Positions 35,190 through 44,045 are shown, counted from the stretch's first letter. The stretch is 64,000 bases of DNA from Paludisphaera soli (GCF_011064595.1 NZ_JAALJI010000001.1:62001-126000); one strand, 5' to 3'. Numbers and translations are program-made. Notes: a model not told the origin generated them from the letters alone.

Positions 35190-36869
35190 TCACGACACCG
35201 TCAGCAGCCGCAGGGCCGTGGAGCGTTCCTCGACGGCTTCGGAGTCGGAGACGGCCTCGGTCTGGAAGTCGACCTCGATGGCGCCGCCGGCGGTGAGGTC
35301 GACGGCCGAGACGTTCAGGCGGCCGTCGCGGGTGATGGTGAACTTGACGCGGATCGGGCTGTGGGCTGGGAGCCGCTCGGGGAGGTTCAGGGTCGCCACG
35401 CCGACCTCCTGGCAGTCGGCCGGCTCCGGGCTGTCGCGCTCGCCGGACATCACGCGGATGTCGACGGCCGCCTGGTTGTCGGCGTCGGTGCCGAAGTCGG
35501 TCGAGCGTTCGAAGGGGACCTCGGTGTTGCGCGGGAGGAGATAGACGACGACCTCCTTGCGCGCGTCGTCGAGCGCGACGACGCCCAGGCTCTTGGACAG
35601 CACGTTGACGATCTTCGTGCCGACCAGCTCGCGGACCGGGCCGGTGAGCGTGAAGCCGAGTTGGCGTTCCAGGCGGTCGAGGGCCTCGGCCACCTCCGCC
35701 TCCGGCACCTCGGCCAGGTCGATCGGGGCCCGGTCGTCGTCGGCCGATCCGCCCGCCCCGGCGTCGGCGGCGAGGATCCCCTGCACCCCCTGCTGGAGCG
35801 ACTCCTTCAGCCCGTAGAGCGCCGCGCCCTTGGCGACGGCCTCGTCGGGGTCGTAGGTCTCGGGCTCGACGTTGAACTCGGCGACGATCCGGTCGCGGAC
35901 CTGGGGCATGCGGGTGGCGCCGCCGACGAGGATGATCTTGTCGAAGGCCGCGGAGCCCTTGGCGCGGGCGTCCTCCAGCATCTCGCGGGTCAGCTCGATC
36001 GTGCGGTCGAGCAGGTGCTTCGTGACCTCCTCGAACTTCGCCCGGTCCAGCTCGACGCGGGCCTGCTTGCCGGCGTGGGTCACGCGGAACGGGGCCTTGT
36101 CGCGCTGGGAGAGGGTCTTCTTGCCGCGCTCGGCCTGGAGGGTCAGGTCGTTGAGGACCTCGGGGTCGTCGAGCGGGTCGGACTCCTCGCCGGTCTGCTC
36201 GCGGAACTGCTCGGCCAGGTACATGACCACGGCCTCGTCCCAGAGCGCGCCGCCCAGGCGGTGGTCGCCGCCGGTGCAGACGACGCGGATCAGCCGGTCC
36301 TTGATCTCGATCATGGTGACGTCGAACGTGCCGCCCCCCAGGTCGTAGACGAGCACCGTCTGGTCCGACGCCTGCTCCAGCCCGTAGGCGATCGCGGCGG
36401 CGGTGGGCTCGTTCAAAACGGCGCGGACGTTCAGTCCGGCGAGGCGGCCGGCGTTGGCGGTGGCCTCGCGCTCGGGGGTGCCGAAGTAGGCCGGGCAGGT
36501 GATGACGACGTCGGTAATCGGCTCGCCCAGGGCGACCTCGGCGTCGCCGACGACCTTGCGGAGGATGAACGACGAGACGTCCTCGGCGTTGTAGGTCTTC
36601 CCCTCGCTCTCGAAGACGAAATTGGGGTCGCCCATGTGCTGCTTCACCCGCGCGACGACCCGGTGGGGCTCCACCTTGGCCGACTCCTTGGCCGTGTCGC
36701 CCACGATCACCGACTCGCCGTCGAACAGGACGACGGAGGGGGTGATCCGCTCGCTCTCCTGGTTCGGCACCACGACCGCCTTGCCGTGCTCGTCGACGTA
36801 CGAGATGACCGAATAGGTCGTCCCCAGGTCGATCCCGAAGACGCGCTTCAAACCCTCGGCCTGAGACAT
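35190..36869 (-). CDS. Hsp70-family chaperone, lid-less DnaK-like
   Basis: A 559-residue Hsp70. The start MSQAEGLKRVFGIDLGTTYSV at 36869 has GGAG upstream. The ATPase domain is complete (VITCPAYFGTPEREAT, NEPTAAAIAYGL, YDLGGGTFDVTMIE, IILVGGATRMPQVRDRI). After it comes an acidic insertion of about 60 residues (QGVQGILAADAGAGGSADDDRAPIDLAEVPEAEV...) where DnaK has its short linker, then a beta substrate-binding domain ending soon after. The C-terminal helical lid is missing, as in other short Hsp70-like proteins. It is the first gene of the minus-strand operon with Uma2, Hsp70-VWA and FHA genes. No dnaJ or grpE is adjacent, so it is probably not the housekeeping DnaK. Confidence 0.92.
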   Translation of the reverse strand: MSQAEGLKRVFGIDLGTTYSVISYVDEHGKAVVVPNQESERITPSVVLFDGESVIVGDTAKESAKVEPHRVVARVKQHMGDPNFVFESEGKTYNAEDVSSFILRKVVGDAEVALGEPITDVVITCPAYFGTPEREATANAGRLAGLNVRAVLNEPTAAAIAYGLEQASDQTVLVYDLGGGTFDVTMIEIKDRLIRVVCTGGDHRLGGALWDEAVVMYLAEQFREQTGEESDPLDDPEVLNDLTLQAERGKKTLSQRDKAPFRVTHAGKQARVELDRAKFEEVTKHLLDRTIELTREMLEDARAKGSAAFDKIILVGGATRMPQVRDRIVAEFNVEPETYDPDEAVAKGAALYGLKESLQQGVQGILAADAGAGGSADDDRAPIDLAEVPEAEVAEALDRLERQLGFTLTGPVRELVGTKIVNVLSKSLGVVALDDARKEVVVYLLPRNTEVPFERSTDFGTDADNQAAVDIRVMSGERDSPEPADCQEVGVATLNLPERLPAHSPIRVKFTITRDGRLNVSAVDLTAGGAIEVDFQTEAVSDSEAVEERSTALRLLTVS

Positions 36870-37317
36870 GGCTGGCGCTCCGCGTGGGAATCCGGATGGG
36901 TCGGCGATCGAGCGAGGTGCGACGTCGCGTCGGCGGAAGGGCGACGAGCCGCGCCGGCGGCGTCCGCCCGTCGTGGTCTTCGCCCCCGTCGCGCGATTCT
37001 TCTGGGACGACTCCTTATTATTAAGTTCGCGGGGACCCGTTGGAAGCGCCCGGAGATCCACCGAGCCGGATCGGCGGGGCCCGCCAGGTCTCGCCAGGCG
37101 ATCGGGGGCCTGGCGACGTCCGGCGATCGGTACTGGACGCCCGACGGGGGAATCCCTACCCTAGAGGGGGCGTTGGATCGCGCCCGTCGCGGAGGCCGCG
37201 TCCGGAGAACCCCGGCGACCCGTCCTGGACCGGGTTTCGCTCAATTAAGCGGGTAGGACGTGGGCCTCGAAGCGGCGGACCCAGGGACACCAACCGGGAC
37301 GGGACGACGATTCGGCT
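36870..37317. other. 448-base divergent intergenic region (Hsp70 operon / ptsI)
   Basis: No gene seen. An AT-rich patch at 37014-37026 (TTATTATTAAGTT on plus) reads TAATAA on the minus strand, with TTCCAA 16 bases farther out. It is a weak promoter candidate for the Hsp70 operon about 150 bases before its start. A second AT patch, TCAATTAAG at 37241-37249, lies about 70 bases before ptsI. No CIRCE heat-shock repeat was found. Confidence 0.4.
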
Positions 37318-39093
37318 ATGCATAAAGGCATCGGTGTCAGCCCTGGCGTGGTGGTGGGCGTGGCCTATCGGGTGGAGTCGGTCCTCGGCTCCGGCGAGCC
37401 GCAGACGCTCGACGACCCGGCGCGGATCCCCGACGAGATCGCCCGGTTCGACCGCGCGGTGGAAGACACCGCCGCCGAGCTGGAGACCTTCGTCCAGCGG
37501 ATCGCCCTGGAGCTGGGGACGCCGGCGGCCGAGATCTTCAAGTCGCACCTGCAGATCGTCAACGACCCCGAGCTGGGCGCCCGCGTGCACGCGGGGATCC
37601 AGAAGCAGAAGCTGACCGCGTTCTCCGCCCTGCAGGTCGTGATGAACGCCTACGCGGCGCAGTTCGCCCGGATCGACCACGAATACTTCCGCGAGCGGAT
37701 CACCGACGTCCGCGACGTGATGACCCGGATCGGCTCGCACCTGACCCACAAGCCGGGCTCCGCCGACAACGGCAACGGCTCGATCGACTCGCACCCCGGC
37801 GAGGAGCCGGTCATCCTCGTCGCCCACGAGATCCTCCCCAGCCAGGCGATGAACCTGGGCGACCTGCCGATCGCCGCCATCGTCACCGAGATCGGCGGCT
37901 CGACCAGCCACGCCGCGATCCTGGCGAGGAGCCGCGGCATCCCGGCCGTCTCGGGCGTCGAGGGGATCATGAACGACGTCGTGGCCGGCGACCTGATGGT
38001 CGTCGACGGCCGCGAGGGCCACGTCATCGTCCGCCCCGACCGCGAGGCCACCGCCGCCTACCGCAAGGTCCAGCGCGAGTTCTTCAACTTCAAGGACAGC
38101 CTGGTCGCCAACCGCGACCAGCCCGCGGTGAGCTGCGACGGCACCCAGATCGAGTTGCTGGCCAACATCAACAACGTGGCCGACGCCAACGCCGCCGAGA
38201 CCGTGGGCGCCTCCGGGGTCGGCCTCTTCCGGACCGAGTACCTCTTCCTCACCCACCACGACGTCCCGGGCGAGGAGGAGCAGTACGAGTACTACCGCCA
38301 GATCGTCCTGAACTCGCCGAACAAGACCGCCACGATCCGCACCCTGGACCTCGGCGGCGACAAGACCGTCCCCTACCTCGGCCGTCGCAACGAGCCCAAC
38401 CCGTTCATGGGATGGCGGTCGGTCCGCATCTTCTTCGAGAACCCCAAGCTCCTGGTCACGCAGATCCGCGCGATCCTCCGCGCCGGCCGGCACGGCAAGG
38501 TCTCGATGCTCTTCCCGATGATCACCACCGTGGAGGAGCTGCGGCGGCTCAACACGATGGTCAAGGAGGCCCGCAGCAACCTCAAGCGCGAGGGCGTTCC
38601 GTTCGCCGAGGACGTCAAGACCGGCGTGATGGTCGAGGTCCCCGCCGCCGCCGTCTGCATCGACGCCCTGCTCCGCGAGACCGACTTCATCTCGATCGGC
38701 TCCAACGACCTGATCCAGTACCTGGTCGCCGCCGACCGCGACAATCCCAAGGTCGCCCACCTCTGCGAGCCCCTGAGCCCGTCCATCTTCCGCGTGATCC
38801 ACATGGTGCTCGAGGCCTGCCAGCGCACCGGGACCCCGGTGACCGTCTGCGGCGAGATGGCCGGCCAGTCGCGCTCGGCCCTGGTCCTCTTCGGGATGGG
38901 CCTGCGCCGCTTCAGCATGAGCCCGGCGTTCATCCCCCAGGTCAAGGCCCTGATCTCCTCGGTCACCACCGCGCAGGCCGAGAGGTTCGCCCACCACGTC
39001 ATGCAGCTCTCCACCAGCGAGGAGATCCGCACCTACCTGTCCGAGCGGCTCCGCGAGGTCTCCACCCTCCTGGAGGCGCTCGACTCGGCGTGA
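37318..39093 (+). CDS. ptsI: phosphoenolpyruvate-protein phosphotransferase (PTS enzyme I)
   Basis: A 591-residue enzyme I that takes phosphate from PEP and passes it to HPr. The swivelling His domain has EIGGSTSHAAILARSRGIPAVSG with active His198. The PEP-binding barrel shows GVGLFRTEYLFL, the LDLGGDKTVPYLG block, GVMVEVPAAAV, SIGSNDLIQYLVAADRDN and VCGEMAGQ. The length fits (E. coli enzyme I is 575). No GAF domain precedes it, so it is not PtsP-type. No HPr or enzyme II gene is nearby, so in this organism it could feed a regulatory PTS. The next gene is an unrelated NIPSNAP protein 51 bases on. Confidence 0.95.
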   Translation: MHKGIGVSPGVVVGVAYRVESVLGSGEPQTLDDPARIPDEIARFDRAVEDTAAELETFVQRIALELGTPAAEIFKSHLQIVNDPELGARVHAGIQKQKLTAFSALQVVMNAYAAQFARIDHEYFRERITDVRDVMTRIGSHLTHKPGSADNGNGSIDSHPGEEPVILVAHEILPSQAMNLGDLPIAAIVTEIGGSTSHAAILARSRGIPAVSGVEGIMNDVVAGDLMVVDGREGHVIVRPDREATAAYRKVQREFFNFKDSLVANRDQPAVSCDGTQIELLANINNVADANAAETVGASGVGLFRTEYLFLTHHDVPGEEEQYEYYRQIVLNSPNKTATIRTLDLGGDKTVPYLGRRNEPNPFMGWRSVRIFFENPKLLVTQIRAILRAGRHGKVSMLFPMITTVEELRRLNTMVKEARSNLKREGVPFAEDVKTGVMVEVPAAAVCIDALLRETDFISIGSNDLIQYLVAADRDNPKVAHLCEPLSPSIFRVIHMVLEACQRTGTPVTVCGEMAGQSRSALVLFGMGLRRFSMSPAFIPQVKALISSVTTAQAERFAHHVMQLSTSEEIRTYLSERLREVSTLLEALDSA

Positions 39094-39144
39094 GGCCCGA
39101 CCCGACCCTCTCCCCCCCCTCGTCCGTCCCCGGAGACGACCGCG

Positions 39145-39549
39145 ATGCTACGCCCCCTGACCGCCGCCCTGCTCCTGTTCGGGACCGCCGCGACCGTCGC
39201 CGCCGACGAACCGGCCCGGGTCTTCGAGCTGCGGACCTACCACACCCCCGACGGCAAGCTCGCGGACCTCCACAAGCGGTTCCGCGACCACACCTGCGCT
39301 CTCCTCAAGAAGCACGGGGCCGAGCTGGTCGGCTTCTGGACGCCCCAGGACGACAAGGACGGCAAGGCGAAGACCCTCGTCTACCTCGTCGCCTTTCCCA
39401 GCCGCGAGGCCGCGACCAAGACCTGGAAGGCCTTCGGCGAGGACCCTGAGTGGCAGAAGGCCAAGGCCGAGAGCGAGAAGGCCGGCCGCCTCGTCGAGAA
39501 GGTCGAGTCCGTCTTCCTCGAACCGACCGACTACAGCGCGATGAAGTGA
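39145..39549 (+). CDS. NIPSNAP family protein, exported
   Basis: A 134-residue protein with a signal peptide (MLRPLTAALLLFGTAATVAA) and one NIPSNAP/ferredoxin-like domain: VFELRTYHTPDGKLADLHKRFRDHT, ELVGFWTPQDDKDG, LVYLVAFPSREAATKTWKAF and the C-terminal VESVFLEPTDYS. GGAGAC precedes the ATG. NIPSNAP domains are alpha-beta dimeric folds of unclear function in bacteria, common as small periplasmic proteins in planctomycetes. It could be read through from ptsI, but a new promoter for the next operon lies downstream. Confidence 0.9.
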   Translation: MLRPLTAALLLFGTAATVAADEPARVFELRTYHTPDGKLADLHKRFRDHTCALLKKHGAELVGFWTPQDDKDGKAKTLVYLVAFPSREAATKTWKAFGEDPEWQKAKAESEKAGRLVEKVESVFLEPTDYSAMK

Positions 39550-39921
39550 GCCGCCGCCCGGCCGGCCCCGCCCGGCCGCTGCGGAGTTGAACGCCAGGGC
39601 CTCCGGTGCTAGGCTGGTGTTCGTCCGACGCCCCCGCCGCGACACGGCGATTCGGGGGCGTACGGCGGGGGTTCGCGGTCGCTCGGAGTCGGCCCCGGCG
39701 GCCCCCGCTTGCCGCCAGGGACCGGTCGTCGGGATTGCGAGATTCCGACCCAGGGCCCTCGACGACGAGGCCCCCCCAAGCAGGCCGACTCCCCCCTCTC
39801 GGGGACGTCCTCGACGCCCCGAGAGCCTCGCGGCGAGCCCACGCCTCGACCGCCGCGGCGAGGGCCGAGGTCGACCCATGACCGCGACGGTGATTCGAGC
39901 CAGATAGGCCGGAAACGAACG
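39550..39921. other. 372-base upstream region of the b6f-like operon
   Basis: No gene. It contains a good promoter-like sequence at 39587-39615, which would give a leader of about 300 bases before the Rieske ATG. The remainder is GC-rich and shows no recognised riboswitch. Frames crossing it give Arg/Pro-rich strings. Confidence 0.4.
39587..39615 (+). promoter_or_regulatory. sigma-70-like promoter for the Rieske/cytochrome b operon
   Basis: TTGAAC (39587-39592), a 17-base spacer, then TAGGCT (39610-39615) preceded by TG at 39607-39608, that is an extended -10. The -35 matches TTGACA at four of six positions and spacing is optimal. It is the best hexamer pair I found in the window. Confidence 0.55.
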
Positions 39922-41565
39922 ATGGCGAAACGACCGAGCGTCCAGGAGATCTTGCAAGCCGCCCGCGGCGGAGGCCCCACCCCCTCCCCGGTCGCCGAGG
40001 CCGCCGAGTCGCCGAGCGAGCAGCCCGCGCCGACGCCCGTCTCCCATGTCGGAGTCCGCCCCGGCGCTCCCCGCCCCCGGCTCTCCCTCCAGGAGAAGCT
40101 CGCGAAGGCGCAGGCCGAGCGCGAGGCCCGCGCCGCCGGTCCCCCGCCCTCGCCAGTCCGGCTGACGCTCCAGGAGAAGCTGGCGAAGGCTCAGGCCGAG
40201 CGCGAGGCCCGCGCGACGGGCTCGACCGCCGCGGCGCCGACGGCGAAGGCCCCGGTCGAGGCTCTCCCGGGCGGGACGCCCCCCCGGCTCACGCTCCAGG
40301 AGAAGCTGGCCGCCGCCCGAGGCAAGCAGCCGGCCGCCCCCTCGGCCCCCGCCCCGCCGCCGGCCGCGCCCGCGGCCGAGTCGTCCGGCCCCGGTCGGTT
40401 GTCGTTGCAGGAGAAACTGGCCGCCGCCCGATCCGGGAAGTCCGCCCCGCCGCCGGCGTCGGTGAAGCCCGCGCCGGAGGCGGCCGGCGAGGCGTCGGCG
40501 AGACCGCTTTCGATGCAGGAGAAGCTGGCCGCCGCCCGCTCCGGCGGGTCGGCCCGGCCGACGCCCCCTCCCGCATCCGCGTCGCCCGCCCCCCCGATCG
40601 CCGGCGAGGGCGGAAAGGCGATGTCGGTCAAGGACAAGCTCGCGGCCGCGCGATCCGACGCCGCGTCGACGCCCGCCGGGCCGGCCCCGGACGCTCCCCC
40701 GACCGAGGCCGCCTCGCCGGCGAAGTCGATGTCGGTCAAGGACAAGCTCGCCGCCGCGCGCGGCCAGTCGCCCGCGGCCGCCGAGACGACGCCGGCCCCG
40801 GCGACGGCGCCGCCCGCGGCGCCTCGGACCGCCTCCGCCGATCGGGTCCTGCCGCCGCTGGCCGAGATGACCGATCCCAAGGACCTCGCCGAGGCCCTCC
40901 GCCGCACCGGGGCCCGGAAGGCCGCCGAGGCCGCCGCCGCGCCGGCCGTCGCGAAGGCCCCGGGCCGTCCCGCCACGTTCGTCCCGCCCGATCCCGCCGC
41001 CCGCGCCGCCGTCGCGGAAGCGCCGCTCGAACGGCCGACGCGGTCTCAGGTTCGGGTCGACCGCCGGGGGTTGCTCGTGTACGCGTCGTGGTGGGTCGTG
41101 ATCGCCTGGGTGGCGCTGGCCGCGACGATCGGCCTCCTGTCGATGATGGTCCTGCGGTTCCTCTTCCCCAACGCCAGCCCCGAGCCCCCCAGCACGGTCC
41201 GGTTGGGCTTCCCCTCCGATTACGAGCCGGGCGAGGTCAGCGAGCGGTTCAAGGACCGCTGGGGCTTCTGGGTCGTGCGCGACCGCGACCCGAAGGGCCA
41301 GGAGGTCCTCTATGCCCTGCAGACCTACTGCACCCACCTGGGCTGCCCGCCGAGCTGGCTCCCCGGCGAGCGGAAGTTCAAGTGCCCCTGCCACGGCAGC
41401 GGGTTCTCCAAGGACGGCGTGAACTTCGAAGGTCCCGCCCCCCGCCCCCTGGAACGCTACAAGATCGGCCTCGCCGACGACGGCTCGATCGTCGTGGACA
41501 AGGGCCAGACGTTCCGCAAGGACCTGGACCAGTGGTCCGACCCCGACAGCTTCCTCGCCGTCTAG
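39922..41565 (+). CDS. Rieske iron-sulfur protein with repetitive N-terminal extension
   Basis: A 547-residue Rieske subunit of a b6f/bc-type quinol oxidase. The start MAKRPSVQEILQAARGG at 39922 follows GGAAACGAACG. Residues 1 to about 345 are Ala/Pro-rich and contain eight copies of a short motif: SVQEILQAAR, then LSLQEKLAKAQ, LTLQEKLAAAR and MSVKDKLAAAR variants. A transmembrane helix (LLVYASWWVVIAWVALAATIGLLSMMV) precedes the Rieske domain with C470-T-H472-L-G-C475 and C488-P-C490-H491, the full [2Fe-2S] ligand and disulfide set. It transfers electrons from quinol to cytochrome c. Typical Rieske proteins are about 180 residues, so the extension is exceptional; its function is unknown. Confidence 0.9.
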   Translation: MAKRPSVQEILQAARGGGPTPSPVAEAAESPSEQPAPTPVSHVGVRPGAPRPRLSLQEKLAKAQAEREARAAGPPPSPVRLTLQEKLAKAQAEREARATGSTAAAPTAKAPVEALPGGTPPRLTLQEKLAAARGKQPAAPSAPAPPPAAPAAESSGPGRLSLQEKLAAARSGKSAPPPASVKPAPEAAGEASARPLSMQEKLAAARSGGSARPTPPPASASPAPPIAGEGGKAMSVKDKLAAARSDAASTPAGPAPDAPPTEAASPAKSMSVKDKLAAARGQSPAAAETTPAPATAPPAAPRTASADRVLPPLAEMTDPKDLAEALRRTGARKAAEAAAAPAVAKAPGRPATFVPPDPAARAAVAEAPLERPTRSQVRVDRRGLLVYASWWVVIAWVALAATIGLLSMMVLRFLFPNASPEPPSTVRLGFPSDYEPGEVSERFKDRWGFWVVRDRDPKGQEVLYALQTYCTHLGCPPSWLPGERKFKCPCHGSGFSKDGVNFEGPAPRPLERYKIGLADDGSIVVDKGQTFRKDLDQWSDPDSFLAV

Positions 41566-41601
41566 CCCCGGCCGAGCCGGCCCCCAGCCTTCGAGACCCC
41601 C

Positions 41602-42375
41602 ATGCCGATCCTGGAACGCCTCGCGAAGACGCAGGCCTGGAAGAGCCTCTTCCGCCACCCGATGCCGACCGATCGTCGCAGCCGGGTCCAGGTCATGCTG
41701 TCGAACTTCTTCCTGCACGTGCACCCGGTCAGCGTCCGCAAGCAGGGGATCGCGCTCAGCTACACCTGGTGCATGGGGGGGGCGACGTTCTTCCTGTTCC
41801 TCGTCGAGGTCGTCACCGGCGTCCTCCTGATGTTCTACTACCGGCCGACGCTGGAGCACGCCTACAACGACGTCCTGGCCCTCCGCGACGTGACCACCCT
41901 CGGCGTGCTCCGAGAGCTTCACCGCTGGGCGGCCCACGCCATGGTCATCGCCGTCTGGCTGCACATGTACCGGGTCTTCCTGACCGGCAGCTACAAGCCC
42001 CCGCGCGAGTTCAACTGGGTCATCGGCGTGATGCTCCTGGTGCTGACGCTGCTCCTGTCGTTCACCGGCTACCTGCTGCCCTGGGACCAGCTCGCCGTCT
42101 GGGCGATCACCGTCGGCTCGAACATGGCGAGCGCGACGCCGGGCCTGGGCGTCGAGGGCCCCGGCTCCGGATTCCTGACGCTCAACGGCGTGAAGCTGAT
42201 CACGCCGACGTCGGACGCCCGGTACGCGATGCTCGGCGGGGCGAGCGTCGGCGAGGCGGCGCTCAACCGCTTCTACGTCCTCCACTGCGTGGCGATCCCG
42301 CTGGCCGCGTCGCTGCTCATCATGGTCCACTTCTGGCGCGTCCGGAAGGACGGCGGGATCAGCGGCCCCCTGTGA
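41602..42375 (+). CDS. cytochrome b N-terminal half (b6-like)
   Basis: A 257-residue diheme cytochrome b with four transmembrane helices. The haem-ligand histidines are visible in helix B (H107 and H121, spacing 14) and helix D (H228 and H243, spacing 15), the latter spacing being b6-like. Cys57 in [10 protein letters not shown] aligns with the cytochrome b6 cysteine that binds haem c_n (YCLGG context), and the following [13 protein letters not shown] also matches b6. It is the core of the quinol oxidation complex with the Rieske gene 36 bases upstream and the subunit IV-like gene 18 bases downstream. Inner membrane. The c_n assignment is from motif alignment only. Confidence 0.92.
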   Translation: MPILERLAKTQAWKSLFRHPMPTDRRSRVQVMLSNFFLHVHPVSVRKQGIALSYTWCMGGATFFLFLVEVVTGVLLMFYYRPTLEHAYNDVLALRDVTTLGVLRELHRWAAHAMVIAVWLHMYRVFLTGSYKPPREFNWVIGVMLLVLTLLLSFTGYLLPWDQLAVWAITVGSNMASATPGLGVEGPGSGFLTLNGVKLITPTSDARYAMLGGASVGEAALNRFYVLHCVAIPLAASLLIMVHFWRVRKDGGISGPL

Positions 42376-42393
42376 CGTGAACGCGAGCGCGAC

Positions 42394-43977
42394 ATGCACG
42401 AAGACGCCAACCCCGACGTCCTGGCCGGCCTGGCCTGGTACTACCTGCTGGCCTCGACCCTGAACGCGGCGGCCGCTTGCCGCTTCGCCTACCACGAGAT
42501 GGTCTCCGAAGGGGCCTCGCGCGAGGGCTGCTCGCCCCGGACGCGGCGTCCCCCCGCCTGGCTCGCGCCGACCTCGATCGCGCTCTACGCCCTGGCCCTC
42601 GGCGCGGCCCCGCTCCGCGGCCTCCTGCCGGGCGGCCTGACGCTGGCCTACGGGCTCGTCGCGCTGGCCAACGGCCTGCTGGCGCTCGCGGCCGGGGCCG
42701 ACTCGGCGCACTTCGCGGAGGTCCGGGCGTCGTCCGGCGTCCACGCCGACGAGCGGGAAGGCCGGCCCACGCTCGACGACCACATCCCGGCGGTCGGGCT
42801 CGGCGGGCCGATCAATCGCACGCTCTGGTCGCTGGTCGCCGCGGTGATCGCGGTGGTCTACCTGGCGATCGGCCTGACGTATCTCTTCAACGGCACGCTG
42901 GTGCTGCCGGGCTTCGTCCGCGCGGCGGTCGATTCGGCCGCCGGGCCGACCTCGTTCTTCCTGGGGGCGACGCTCCTGCTCGCCGGCCTCTTCGCGTTCC
43001 GTCGCGCGTTCGCCAGCGGGCTGGTCGCGTTCGGGATCGCCAACGGGGCGATCCTCGCCTTCGGCCTGAGCCTCACCGACGCCGACTTCCGCGAGATCGT
43101 CGCCCGGCCGGACAACGTGCCGATCGTCGGCATGATCGTCCTGGTGGCCGCGTTCACCTGGCTGGCCCTCCGCCGCGCCGTCATCAACGACGCACGCCGC
43201 GAGGCCGGGCTCCCCGTGCTGGAGGAGCTGGAGCCGGACAAGGTGCTGACCTGGCCCGACCTGGTCTACGTCGAGCTGATCTGCATGGTCGCCCTGACCC
43301 TGTTCCTGATCGCCTGGGCCGTGGCCCTCCCCGCCCCGCTGGAGCAGCCGGCGCGGGCGACCGAGGCCCCGAACCCGTCGAAGGCCCCCTGGTATTTCCT
43401 GGGCCTCCAGGAGATGCTCGTCTACTTCGACCCCTGGCTGGCCGGCGTCGCCTTGCCGGTTCTCATCATCGTCGGCCTCTGCGCGATCCCCTACCTCGAC
43501 ACGAACAAGGACGGCGCGGGCTATTACACGATCGCCTCGCGACCGTTCGCGTACGCGGTCTTCCAGTTCGGGTTCCTGGTGCTCTGGATCGTCCTGATCG
43601 TCTTGGGGACGTTCCTCCGCGGGCCCAACTGGAACTTCTACGGGCCCTACGAGCGCTGGGACCCCCACAAGGTCGTCCCGCTCAACAACGTCGACCTGTC
43701 CGACCTCGTCTGGGTGCGGGCGCTGGGCCGGGCGAAGCCCTCGTGGGCCCTGGTCCGCGAGCTGCCCGGCCTCACCCTCCTGGCCCTCTATCTCGTGGCC
43801 CTGCCGACGCTGCTCCTGAGGACGGCCTTCAAGGACTACGCCGCGAGGTCCGGCCGCACCCGGGCCGTGGTGACGGTCGTCCTGCTGCTGCTGATGGCCG
43901 GCCTGCCCCTCAAGATGATCCTCCGCTGGACCTTGAACCTGAAATACCTGATCGCCGTCCCCGGATTCAACATCTGA
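42394..43977 (+). CDS. cytochrome b C-terminal half / subunit IV-like membrane protein
   Basis: A 527-residue membrane protein. The first part (to about 310) has several hydrophobic helices not found in ordinary subunit IV. The later part resembles cytochrome b C-terminal domain: NPSKAPWYFLGLQEMLVYFDPWLAGVALPVL, PYLDTNKDG, then GPNWNFYGPYERWDPHKV and final helices. The Qo-site PEWY motif reads APWY, without the Glu. Together with the b6-like gene 18 bases upstream it forms a split cytochrome b. The N-terminal extension may be a fusion with an additional membrane subunit. Inner membrane, part of the quinol:cytochrome c oxidoreductase. Confidence 0.85.
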   Translation: MHEDANPDVLAGLAWYYLLASTLNAAAACRFAYHEMVSEGASREGCSPRTRRPPAWLAPTSIALYALALGAAPLRGLLPGGLTLAYGLVALANGLLALAAGADSAHFAEVRASSGVHADEREGRPTLDDHIPAVGLGGPINRTLWSLVAAVIAVVYLAIGLTYLFNGTLVLPGFVRAAVDSAAGPTSFFLGATLLLAGLFAFRRAFASGLVAFGIANGAILAFGLSLTDADFREIVARPDNVPIVGMIVLVAAFTWLALRRAVINDARREAGLPVLEELEPDKVLTWPDLVYVELICMVALTLFLIAWAVALPAPLEQPARATEAPNPSKAPWYFLGLQEMLVYFDPWLAGVALPVLIIVGLCAIPYLDTNKDGAGYYTIASRPFAYAVFQFGFLVLWIVLIVLGTFLRGPNWNFYGPYERWDPHKVVPLNNVDLSDLVWVRALGRAKPSWALVRELPGLTLLALYLVALPTLLLRTAFKDYAARSGRTRAVVTVVLLLLMAGLPLKMILRWTLNLKYLIAVPGFNI

Positions 43978-44045
43978 GGCGAGGGCGCGAAGGCACCCGC
44001 CCGGCCCGCGACGACGCGGAACCGCCGATCGAAGGATTCCCCGCC

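Noticed and set aside
35190-36869. Housekeeping dnaK with heat-shock CIRCE control
   Set aside because: No CIRCE repeat, no adjacent dnaJ or grpE, no helical lid, and an acidic insertion replaces the normal linker.
40000-40800. CRISPR-like or satellite repeat array
   Set aside because: The repeats are in-frame protein repeats of the Rieske extension with variable spacing and drifted units.
39148-43668. 1506-codon open frame on the minus strand
   Set aside because: It lies antisense to the NIPSNAP, Rieske and cytochrome b genes and translates to Arg/Gly/Asp-rich sequence with no domain; high-GC codon bias creates such antisense frames.
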